Assembly (NCBI RefSeq): GCF_018324685.1
Contig: NZ_AP023354.1
Coordinates: 2,480,001-2,544,000, forward strand
DNA from: Actinocatenispora sera
GTDB taxonomy: Bacteria > Actinomycetota > Actinomycetes > Mycobacteriales > Micromonosporaceae
Length of the DNA stretch: 64,000 nt
Direction of reading: 5' to 3'
The translations under genes and the position numbers were made by a program. This document shows, piece by piece, positions 57,359 to 64,000 of this stretch. Position 1 is the first letter of the stretch. Each line of letters begins with the position of its first letter. The notes below the pieces were generated by a model. It was not told the origin of the DNA and made no database searches. It saw only the letters and a list, made by a program, of their open reading frames with translations.

Positions 57359-58327
57359 TCACAGCCAGTCCTTGTGCTTGAAGGTGGCGTAGAGGGCGAC
57401 GAAGCTGCCGACGAGGATCGCGCAGCACAGCACGAAACCCCACTCGCGGTCGATGCCCGGGTAGGGCACGTTGATGCCGAAGAAGCCGGTCACCACGGCG
57501 GGGACGGCGATCAGCGCGGCCCAGCCGCTGACCCTCTTGCTGATCACCGTCATCCGGCTGTCGTGCAGGGACATGGTGGTCTGAGCGATCGAGGCGGTCA
57601 GCTCGCGCAGGCTGTCGGTCCAGTCCGACATCCGCCGCACCCGTTGGTGCACGCTGTGCAGGTACGGCTCCATCGCCACGTCGAAGAGCGGCCGGGCCTC
57701 GCCGCCCAGCCCGTCCAGCGCCTCGTCGAACGGGAAGATCGCCCGGCGCAGCGACGCCAGGCAGCGCCGCAGTGCCAGCGACTGCCGCTGTACCTCGTCG
57801 GACGTGCTGCGCTCGAAGATCTGGTCGGCCAGATCGTCCAGCGCCTCGTCCAGCGCCCGGACCGCGTCCTCGGTGGTGCGCGACATGACCTCCAGCAGCC
57901 CGTACAGCAGGAAGCCCGCGCCGTGGCCCGCGAGTGCCGGCTCCTGGTCCCACTCGTCGCGAAGCTGCGCGGCGGTCAGGATGCCGGGCCGGCGCACGGT
58001 GACCACGGCGTTCGGGGTGAGGAAGACCGACACGACCTCGATGCCCAGCCGGCCCAGCTCCGGATCGAACCGGGCCGCCCGGGCGGACAGGAAGTCGTGC
58101 GATCCATACCGGGCGAAGGTGTGCGCCGGATGCGCCGACAGCGCGTCGCGGACCGCGACGGAGTGCAGGTCGAGCTGCGCGGCGAGAGCCCGCAGCGCCG
58201 GTTCGTCGTCCGGCGTCAGGTCGATCCACACGGTGGTACGCCGGCGGCCGATCAGTCGCGCCGCCTCGTCCACCGGCAGATCGTCGTGCAACACGCGACC
58301 GTCGCGGTACACCCGGGTGTGCGTCAT
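57359..58327 (-). CDS. CorA-family divalent-metal transporter, GIN variant
   Basis: A 322-residue CorA-like protein: a cytoplasmic funnel (residues 1-255) with the long stalk helices, then two C-terminal membrane helices. The signature loop between them reads F-G-I-N-V-P, where classical CorA has Y-G-M-N. The protein ends K-H-K-D-W-L, as in the family. It should carry magnesium or another divalent ion; GIN forms exist in ZntB-like relatives, so zinc is possible. TACGCT 6 nt before ATG 58327 indicates leaderless transcription. Confidence 0.88.
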   Translation of the reverse strand: MTHTRVYRDGRVLHDDLPVDEAARLIGRRRTTVWIDLTPDDEPALRALAAQLDLHSVAVRDALSAHPAHTFARYGSHDFLSARAARFDPELGRLGIEVVSVFLTPNAVVTVRRPGILTAAQLRDEWDQEPALAGHGAGFLLYGLLEVMSRTTEDAVRALDEALDDLADQIFERSTSDEVQRQSLALRRCLASLRRAIFPFDEALDGLGGEARPLFDVAMEPYLHSVHQRVRRMSDWTDSLRELTASIAQTTMSLHDSRMTVISKRVSGWAALIAVPAVVTGFFGINVPYPGIDREWGFVLCCAILVGSFVALYATFKHKDWL

Positions 58328-58438
58328 GCCGCCAGCGTACGAACCGCCCGCCCGGGGCGCGGCGCTGCGCCGGCGACCAGCCCGCGCCGGCGCCTCGGTA
58401 CGGGCGAACGCGCGCGATCGCGGGTTCGGGTCGGCGGC

Positions 58439-58651
58439 TCAGCGCGGGCGGGCGCTCGTGGGCCAGGCGAGCGGGCCGCGCCGGGTCATCCCGAGCCGGG
58501 CGGCCGGGTCGCGCCACAGCGGCGGGGGCGCCGGCGCCGCGGCGGGGGCGCCGGCGCGTACCGACGCGATGGCGGTGACGAGCGCGGCGAGTTCCTCGGC
58601 GGTCGGCTCACCGCGGACCACCCGCAGCATCGGTTCCTCCACGATGGACAC
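58439..58651 (-). CDS. accE: acyl-CoA carboxylase epsilon subunit
   Basis: A protein of about 70 residues whose core L-R-V-V-R-G-E-P-T-A-E-E-L-A-A-L-V-T-A matches the actinobacterial AccE/PccE family, ending with the basic, W-containing segment G-P-L-A-W. Epsilon subunits bind and stabilise the alpha/beta complex of acetyl- or propionyl-CoA carboxylase. GTG 58651 and ATG 58630 (GGAGGA upstream) are both possible starts. It lies 22 bp after the beta-subunit gene, confirming the assignment. Confidence 0.88.
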   Translation of the reverse strand: MSIVEEPMLRVVRGEPTAEELAALVTAIASVRAGAPAAAPAPPPLWRDPAARLGMTRRGPLAWPTSARPR

Positions 58652-58673
58652 TCCAGATCCGTTGGCGGGCAAG

Positions 58674-60302
58674 CTACAGCGGGATGTTGCCGTGCTTGCG
58701 GGGCGGGTTGGTCGCCCGCTTGCCGCGCAGCATCGCGAGGCCGCGGGAGATCGCCACCCGGGTCCGGGACGGCTGGATCACCGCGTCCACGTAGCCGCGC
58801 TCGGCCGCCTCGTACGGGTTGCACAGGGTGTCCTCGTACTCGGTGATCAGCTCGGCGCGTTTGGCGTCCGGGTCGTCGGCCGCCGCCAGCGTGCGCCGGT
58901 GCAGGATGTTCACCGCGCCCTGCGCGCCCATCACCGCGATCTGCGCGGTCGGCCAGGCGAAGTTGAGGTCGGCGCCCAGGTGCTTGGACCCCATCACGTC
59001 GTACGCCCCGCCGTACGCCTTGCGCGTGATCACGGTGATCAGCGGCACCGTGGCCTCCGCGTACGCGTAGATCAGCTTGGCGCCGCGCCGGATGATGCCG
59101 TTCCACTCCTGGTCGGTACCGGGCAGGAAGCCGGGCACGTCGACGAACGTCAGGATCGGCACGTTGAACGCGTCGCAGGTGCGTACGAACCGGGCCGCCT
59201 TCTCCGAGGCGCCGATGTCCAGGCAGCCGGCGAACTGCATCGGCTGGTTCGCGACCACGCCGACCGGGTGCCCATCGACCCGGCCGAAGCCGCACACGAT
59301 GTTCTGCGCGTACAGCTCCTGCACCTCGCAGAACTCGCCGTCGTCGAGCACATGCTCGATCACCGTGTGCATGTCGTACGGCTGGTTGTCGGAGTCCGGG
59401 ATCAGCGTGTCCAGCTCGGCGTCGGCCTCGGTGGGCTCGTCGACGACGTCGGAATACGCCCGCGTTCCGACCGCCTCCGTGGAGGAGATCGCGTCGACCG
59501 GCGGCTCGTCCAGGTTGTTGCCCGGCAGGTACGACAGCAGCTGCTTGACGTAGTCGATCGCGTCCTGCTCGTCCGACGCCAGGTAGTGCGCGTTGCCCGA
59601 CCTCGTGTTGTGCGTGCGCGCCCCGCCCAGCTCCTCGAACCCGATGTCCTCGCCGGTCACCGTCTTGATCACGTCCGGGCCGGTGATGAACATGTGCGAG
59701 GTCGCCTCCACCATCACGGTGAAGTCGGTGATCGCGGGGGAGTAGACGGCGCCGCCCGCGGCGGGTCCCAGGATCAGCGAGATCTGCGGTACCACCCCGG
59801 ACGCCTGCACGTTGCGCCGGAAGATCTCCGCGAACAGGCCGAGCGCGACCACGCCCTCCTGGATCCGGGCGCCGCCGCCGTCGTTGATGCCGACGACCGG
59901 ACACCCGGTCTTCATCGCCAGGTCCATCACCTTGCAGATCTTCTCGCCGTACACCTCGCCGAGGGAGCCGCCGAACACGGTGAAGTCCTGGCTGAACACC
60001 GCGACCGGGCGGCCGTCGACCGTACCGTAGCCGGTGACGACACCGTCCCCGTACGGCCGGTTCGCGGCGATGCCGAAGTTGACCGAACGGTGCCGCGCCA
60101 GCTCGTCCAGTTCGGTGAACGAGCCCGGGTCCAGCAGCATGTCGATCCGCTCCCGGGCGGTCTTCTTGCCCTTCGCGTGCTGCTTCTCCACCGCTCGCGC
60201 CGAACCCGCGTGCACCGCCTCCTCGGTACGGCGGGCCAGGTCGGCGAGCTTGCCCGCCGTGGTGTGGATGTCCGGCCCCGGTTCGTTCACGTCTGCACTC
60301 AC
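58674..60302 (-). CDS. acyl-CoA (propionyl/acetyl-CoA) carboxylase beta subunit
   Basis: A 542-residue carboxyltransferase. The N-half has K-K-T-A-R-E-R-I and [25 protein letters not shown] forms the oxyanion hole for acyl-CoA, and the C-half has V-P-G-F-L-P-G and [13 protein letters not shown] for biotin. It transfers CO2 from biotin to propionyl- or acetyl-CoA, giving methylmalonyl- or malonyl-CoA for fatty-acid and polyketide synthesis. The alpha subunit is not in this window. GTG 60302 is supported by a TAGGCT box 7 nt upstream. The epsilon gene follows. Confidence 0.94.
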   Translation of the reverse strand: MSADVNEPGPDIHTTAGKLADLARRTEEAVHAGSARAVEKQHAKGKKTARERIDMLLDPGSFTELDELARHRSVNFGIAANRPYGDGVVTGYGTVDGRPVAVFSQDFTVFGGSLGEVYGEKICKVMDLAMKTGCPVVGINDGGGARIQEGVVALGLFAEIFRRNVQASGVVPQISLILGPAAGGAVYSPAITDFTVMVEATSHMFITGPDVIKTVTGEDIGFEELGGARTHNTRSGNAHYLASDEQDAIDYVKQLLSYLPGNNLDEPPVDAISSTEAVGTRAYSDVVDEPTEADAELDTLIPDSDNQPYDMHTVIEHVLDDGEFCEVQELYAQNIVCGFGRVDGHPVGVVANQPMQFAGCLDIGASEKAARFVRTCDAFNVPILTFVDVPGFLPGTDQEWNGIIRRGAKLIYAYAEATVPLITVITRKAYGGAYDVMGSKHLGADLNFAWPTAQIAVMGAQGAVNILHRRTLAAADDPDAKRAELITEYEDTLCNPYEAAERGYVDAVIQPSRTRVAISRGLAMLRGKRATNPPRKHGNIPL

Positions 60303-60485
60303 ATCTGCGAGCCTAAGCGGGGGACCGGAAGGGCAGTAGAGGGGCCGCTCACAGCAGCGGGGTGAATTGCCCGGGGAAAAAAGGTGGAGCGTCCGAATCC
60401 GGTGCGCCCCTCGTCCCACTCTCATTTTATACACGATCGAAGCCGCTCATGAGGAGGCGATTTCTCCGTCATAATCGGCCGCCAC
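60303..60485. promoter_or_regulatory. divergent promoter region of carboxylase beta and rph
   Basis: On the minus side TAGGCT at 60315-60310 serves the carboxylase gene. On the plus side an AT-rich stretch with TTTATACA (60426-60433) and CATAAT (60470-60475) precedes GTG 60486. I looked for the 19-bp rifamycin-associated element described upstream of actinomycete rifampin-inactivation genes and do not see it. Confidence 0.5.
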
Positions 60486-63227
60486 GTGCTGCAACACACT
60501 GAGGAGCGGGCGGAATTGGCTTACGTGTCGAGCCTTCACGACATCGACCGGACGCACCTGACGGTCGCCGGCGGCAAGGGTGCCAACCTGGGGGAACTGA
60601 CCCGGATCGACGGGGTACGCGTACCGGACGGATTCTGCGTGACGACCGACGCCTTCGACCGGGTGCTGTCGGCGGACCCGTCGGTCGAGGCCCGCATCAA
60701 GCGGTTGGTCGGGCTGGAACCGGACGACCGGGACGGCGTTCGCGCGCTCAGCGCGGAGATCCGGCAAGCGGTGGAACGACTCGGCGTCCCGGCCGAGCTG
60801 GCGGGCGCGATCGACGCGCAGCTCGACCGGCTCGGCGCGCGGGGGAGCTATGCCGTACGGTCCAGCGCGACCGCGGAGGACCTGCCGACCGCGTCGTTCG
60901 CCGGCCAGCAGGACAGCTACCTCAACGTGCCCGGCCCGGACGTGTGCCGGCACGTCGCCCGGTGCTGGGCGTCGCTGTTCACCGAGCGGGCGGTGACCTA
61001 CCGGCTACGAAACGGCTTCGGGCACCGTGCGGTACGGATGGCGGTCGTCGTGCAGCGGATGGTCGTCCCGGCGGCGGCCGGGGTGCTGTTCACGGCCGAC
61101 CCGGTCACCGGCAACCGGAAGGTGACCGCCATCGAGGCCGTCCTCGGGCTCGGTGAGGAGCTGGTGTCCGGTCAGGCGAACGCGGACTCCTACACGGTCC
61201 GCGACGGTTCGGTGCTCGACCGGACCGTGGCGGTGAAGCGGCACGCGCTGCACGCCGCCGCGGCCGGCGGCACCGAGCAGCGGCCGGTCGAGCCGAGCCG
61301 GCAGCGCAAGCCGGTGCTGACCGACGAGCAGATCCTGCGCCTGGCGGAACTGGGGCGCCGGATCGAAGCGCACTTCGGGCGGCCGCAGGACATCGAATGG
61401 TGCCTGACCGACGATCCCGACTCGGCCGGGGGTGACTTCCGGATCGTGCAGAGCCGGCCCATCACCACCCTGTACCCCGTGCCCGCGGTGGCCGACGACG
61501 GTGAGTACCACGTCTTCCTGTCCGTCGGCCACCAGCAGATGATGACCGACGCCTGGAAGCCGCTGGGCATCTCGATGTGGCAGCTGACGGCGGCCGGGCC
61601 GATGCACGAGGCCGGCGGCCGGCTGTTCGTCGACGCCACGAAGCTGCTCGCGGCGCCGCCCGGTGGCTGGCTGGCGATGGTGAGCCGGAACGACCCGCTG
61701 ACCGGCGCCGCGCTGCGGACGATCCTGGACCGCGGCGACCTCGCCGCACCGCTCCCCGCCGGGCCGCCGAGCCAGGGCGCGAAGCCCGGCGCCGCACCGC
61801 AACCGGCCGTCGAGCCGGGTACCACGGCGCGGCGGGAGGACGGGGCACAGCCCGGGGCCGCGGCCGCGCGGGGCACGGCGGCGCCGGTACCGGCCGGGCC
61901 GGAGCCGCTGCCCACCGACCCGGCGATCGTGGCTGAGCTCGTCGCCCGCAGCGAAGAGTCGATCGAGGCGTTGCAGCGCGACATCGGCGCCCAGCGCGGG
62001 GCGGCGCTGTTCGACTTCATCCGGGCGGACCTGACGAACGGGCTGAAGCAGACGCTGTTCGGCCCGCGCAGCCATCAGGTGATCATGGCCGGGATGGACG
62101 CCGCCTGGTGGCTCAACGACCACCTGGCCGAATGGCTCGGCGTCACGAACGCGGCGGACACGCTCAGCCAGTCGGCACCCCACAACGTGACCGCCGAGAT
62201 GGGGCTGGCGCTGCTCAACGTCGCCGACGCGGTCCGCGGCCACCCGGAGGTGGTGGCGTTCCTGGAAGAGGTCGAGAACGACGACTTCGTGGCGGAACTG
62301 GTGAACCTGCCCGGCGGCCGCGAGGCGCGCAACGAGATCCGCCGTTTCCTCAACTGGTACGGGATGCGCTGCCCCGGCGAAATCGACATCACCCGGCCGC
62401 GCTGGATCGAACGGCCCAGCATGCTGCTGGCCGCGATCCTCGGCAACGTCAAGCGTTTCCAGTGGGGCGCCGGCGAGCAACGGTTCGAGCAGGGGGAGCG
62501 GGAGGCCAGGGAGTTCGAGCGGGACGTACTGGCGCGGCTGCGCGCGCTGCCGGACGGCGCCGAGAAGGCCGCCGAGACCAAACGGATGATCGACCGGGTG
62601 CGCACCTTCGCCGGTTACCGGGAGTACCCCAAGTACGCGATGGTCAGCCGGTACCTGCTGTACAAGCAGGCCATGATGCGCGAGGCCCAGTACCTGGTCG
62701 AGGCCGACGTACTGGACGAGGCCACCGACGTCCACTTCCTCACCGTGGCCGAGTTCCAGGACGCCGTCCGCATCCGGTGGGTCGATCCCGAACTGATCCG
62801 GCAACGCAAGGCGGACTTCGTCGCGTACCAGGCGCTCACGCCGCCGCGCGTGCTCACCTCCGACGGCGAGGCCGTCACCGGGACCTACCAGCGCGACGAC
62901 CTGCCGGCCGGCGCGCTCGCCGGGATCGCGGTCTCCACCGGCACCGTCGAGGGGCGGGCCCGGGTGGTGCTCGACATGGCGCAGGCCGACCTCGACCCCG
63001 GCGACATCCTCGTCACCACGTTCACCGACCCCAGCTGGGTTCCGGTGTTCGTCGGGAGCGGCGGCCTGGTGACCGAGGTCGGTGGCCTGATGACGCACGG
63101 CGCCGTGATCGCCCGCGAGTACGGCCTGCCGGCGGTCGTCGGGGTGCAGAACGCGACCCGCCTGATCCGCGACGGCCAGCGAATCCGGGTCCACGGCACC
63201 GACGGCTACGTCGAACTGCTCGACTGA
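60486..63227 (+). CDS. rph: rifampin phosphotransferase (rifamycin-inactivating)
   Basis: A 913-residue three-domain enzyme that phosphorylates rifamycins with ATP, producing AMP and phosphate. The ATP-binding domain (about 1-315) starts G-G-K-G-A-N-L-G-E-L with V-P-D-G-F-C-V-T-T-D-A, and has V-R-S-S-A-T-A-E-D. The middle domain (about 325-755) binds the drug. The C-terminal swivelling domain carries G-G-L-M-T-H-G-A-V-I-A-R-E-Y-G with H871. That T-H-G form separates rifampin phosphotransferases from PEP synthase (T-S/C-H-A). At 913 residues it is 40-50 longer than usual: a Pro/Ala/Gly-rich insert lies near 425-475. GTG 60486 may be transcribed from the CATAAT box just upstream. Confidence 0.88.
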   Translation: MLQHTEERAELAYVSSLHDIDRTHLTVAGGKGANLGELTRIDGVRVPDGFCVTTDAFDRVLSADPSVEARIKRLVGLEPDDRDGVRALSAEIRQAVERLGVPAELAGAIDAQLDRLGARGSYAVRSSATAEDLPTASFAGQQDSYLNVPGPDVCRHVARCWASLFTERAVTYRLRNGFGHRAVRMAVVVQRMVVPAAAGVLFTADPVTGNRKVTAIEAVLGLGEELVSGQANADSYTVRDGSVLDRTVAVKRHALHAAAAGGTEQRPVEPSRQRKPVLTDEQILRLAELGRRIEAHFGRPQDIEWCLTDDPDSAGGDFRIVQSRPITTLYPVPAVADDGEYHVFLSVGHQQMMTDAWKPLGISMWQLTAAGPMHEAGGRLFVDATKLLAAPPGGWLAMVSRNDPLTGAALRTILDRGDLAAPLPAGPPSQGAKPGAAPQPAVEPGTTARREDGAQPGAAAARGTAAPVPAGPEPLPTDPAIVAELVARSEESIEALQRDIGAQRGAALFDFIRADLTNGLKQTLFGPRSHQVIMAGMDAAWWLNDHLAEWLGVTNAADTLSQSAPHNVTAEMGLALLNVADAVRGHPEVVAFLEEVENDDFVAELVNLPGGREARNEIRRFLNWYGMRCPGEIDITRPRWIERPSMLLAAILGNVKRFQWGAGEQRFEQGEREAREFERDVLARLRALPDGAEKAAETKRMIDRVRTFAGYREYPKYAMVSRYLLYKQAMMREAQYLVEADVLDEATDVHFLTVAEFQDAVRIRWVDPELIRQRKADFVAYQALTPPRVLTSDGEAVTGTYQRDDLPAGALAGIAVSTGTVEGRARVVLDMAQADLDPGDILVTTFTDPSWVPVFVGSGGLVTEVGGLMTHGAVIAREYGLPAVVGVQNATRLIRDGQRIRVHGTDGYVELLD

Positions 63228-63483
63228 CACCGGCGATCCGGGCATGCGTCGGCGGCGACTCGCCCGGCGCGGGCCCGATCGGTGGCGAATCCCGCGCAGG
63301 TCGAGTGGCGGCGCGGCTCGCGTGCCGGTCGGGTGCCGGCACGGGTCGCGCGCAGGTCAGTGAGTGCCGGCGGGGGCGGCGCGCGGATCGAGCGGCGGGC
63401 GGCGCGGATCGAGCGGCGGATGGCGGCCGGGCGGCTCGAACCAGCTGGGTACGCTGGCCTGATTCGGACCGGAAGGTGGCGAG
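63228..63483. other. intergenic region with short direct repeats
   Basis: No gene is supported. GCGCGGATCGAGCGGCGG is repeated at about 63380 and 63401. GGTACGCTGGCC near 63448 may be the -10 region for the next gene. Confidence 0.4.
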
Positions 63484-64000
63484 GTGGCCGGTAAGACGGG
63501 TGGCGCACGGCGGCGGTTCGGCTGGGTGATGCTCATCGGCCTGTCCGGAATCGCCGCGGCGTTGCTCGTGATTCACCTGCGGTGGCCGGCCCGGGTCGAT
63601 GCGATCACGCTGGTGCTGCTGGTTCTCGTCGCGCTGCCCGGGCTCGGCCTGGTGCTCGACTCGGCCGAGCTGCCCGGCGGCGTGAAGGTCCAGTTCCGCC
63701 GGCTGGAGCAACGCGTCGAACGCAACGAGCTCACCGCCGAGGCCGCGATCGGTGCCGCCACCGCCCATGCGACCCGGTCGGTCCGCCACCACGCGCCGGG
63801 AGCGCCCGCCCCGTTCGCGCCGGTCGCGGTCGACGGGCTCGGCGGCGCGGTCGCGGCCGACGGCACCGCCGGGCTCGCCGGCACCGTCGGACTCGCCGGG
63901 GCCGGCGGAGCCGCCGGGGTGCCCGGTCACGCCTTCTGCGTCGGCTGCGGTCGCCGGTTGACCGGCCGGTTCTGCGGCGACTGCGGTACCGACAGCCGCC
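63484..64000 (+). CDS. membrane protein with C-terminal zinc ribbon (3' end outside window)
   Basis: The frame from GTG 63484 is open to the window edge (172 codons). A basic start (G-K-T-G-G-A-R-R-R-F) is followed by two close membrane helices (about residues 13-31 and 36-54). Next come a charged helix with F-R-R-L-E-Q-R-V-E-R-N-E, a long Gly/Ala linker and a zinc-ribbon-like end C-V-G-C-G-R-R-L then C-G-D-C-G. GGAAGG lies about 9 nt upstream. The function is unknown; the double-zinc-ribbon layout is common in small envelope or signalling proteins of actinobacteria. Confidence 0.7.
   Translation, partial: MAGKTGGARRRFGWVMLIGLSGIAAALLVIHLRWPARVDAITLVLLVLVALPGLGLVLDSAELPGGVKVQFRRLEQRVERNELTAEAAIGAATAHATRSVRHHAPGAPAPFAPVAVDGLGGAVAADGTAGLAGTVGLAGAGGAAGVPGHAFCVGCGRRLTGRFCGDCGTDSR

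Noticed and set aside
60486-63227. Phosphoenolpyruvate synthase
   Set aside because: Shares the ATP-grasp and swivelling-histidine plan, but the T-H-G-A-V-I-A-R-E-Y-G-L-P histidine motif, N-terminal G-G-K-G-A-N-L-G-E-L-x-R-I pattern and domain order fit rifampin phosphotransferase.

Overview
The window is about 72-75% GC and almost every gene shows actinobacterial codon use. It carries actinobacterial markers: a MoeZ next to a DUF3152 protein, an XRE/DUF5753 regulator with a DUF397 partner, an acyl-CoA carboxylase beta/epsilon pair, a mycothiol-nitroreductase-like protein and a rifampin phosphotransferase. I read it as chromosome of a filamentous actinomycete, probably Micromonosporaceae-like (inference; no rRNA or species marker is present). 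At least 13 genes have a TAnnnT-type -10 box 6-7 nt before the start codon, so leaderless transcription is common here.

Layout. 1-2000: 3' end of a GNAT gene, then about 1.2 kb of gene-poor DNA holding inverted repeats, a 3' tRNA fragment with its terminator and a frameshifted tyrosine-integrase remnant (scar of an integrated element), then a VOC protein. 2-9.4 kb: methyltransferase, amidase remnant, small membrane protein/TetR pair, a short TIR-bounded element, intact amidase, membrane-anchored beta-propeller protein, aminoglycoside-type phosphotransferase, second methyltransferase, MarR regulator. 9.4-14.9 kb: TrmB/LuxR-type regulator divergent from a 1437-residue secreted sedolisin-Kelch protein, with mirrored sequence boxes between them. 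15-24.6 kb: CopD-like membrane protein, VOC/AraC pair, ABC-F ATPase with an internal minisatellite and a possible uORF leader, Na+/H+ antiporter, DsbA-fold protein, DmpA-type peptidase, secreted lipase-like hydrolase.

24.7-32 kb: NarL-type two-component pair, alpha/beta hydrolase, DUF3152 protein, MoeZ, methyltransferase, hypothetical protein and an alkyltransferase-like protein. 32-37.4 kb: a sugar ABC importer operon divergent from a DrrAB-like drug-export ABC pair. 37.5-40.7 kb: two damaged SDR genes divergent from an intact PadR regulator, then a DUF4037 protein. 40.8-43.2 kb: five overlapping tiny genes divergent from an XRE/DUF5753 + DUF397 pair, the most system-like unexplained module in the window.

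43.2-64 kb: small membrane proteins (one YnfA-like), methyltransferase, secreted GH27 alpha-galactosidase convergent with galE and maf, DUF2254 protein, LPXTG-type surface protein, arylsulfatase, two membrane proteins, a three-gene operon (DUF7144-like, DUF6325-like, SHOCT), CorA, the carboxylase epsilon and beta subunits, rifampin phosphotransferase (rph) and the start of a zinc-ribbon membrane protein cut by the window end. The only substrate-level connection I see is galactose: GH27 releases it and GalE belongs to the Leloir route. No biosynthetic gene cluster, CRISPR array or complete mobile element is present. All assignments come from reading the translated sequence; no database search was run.
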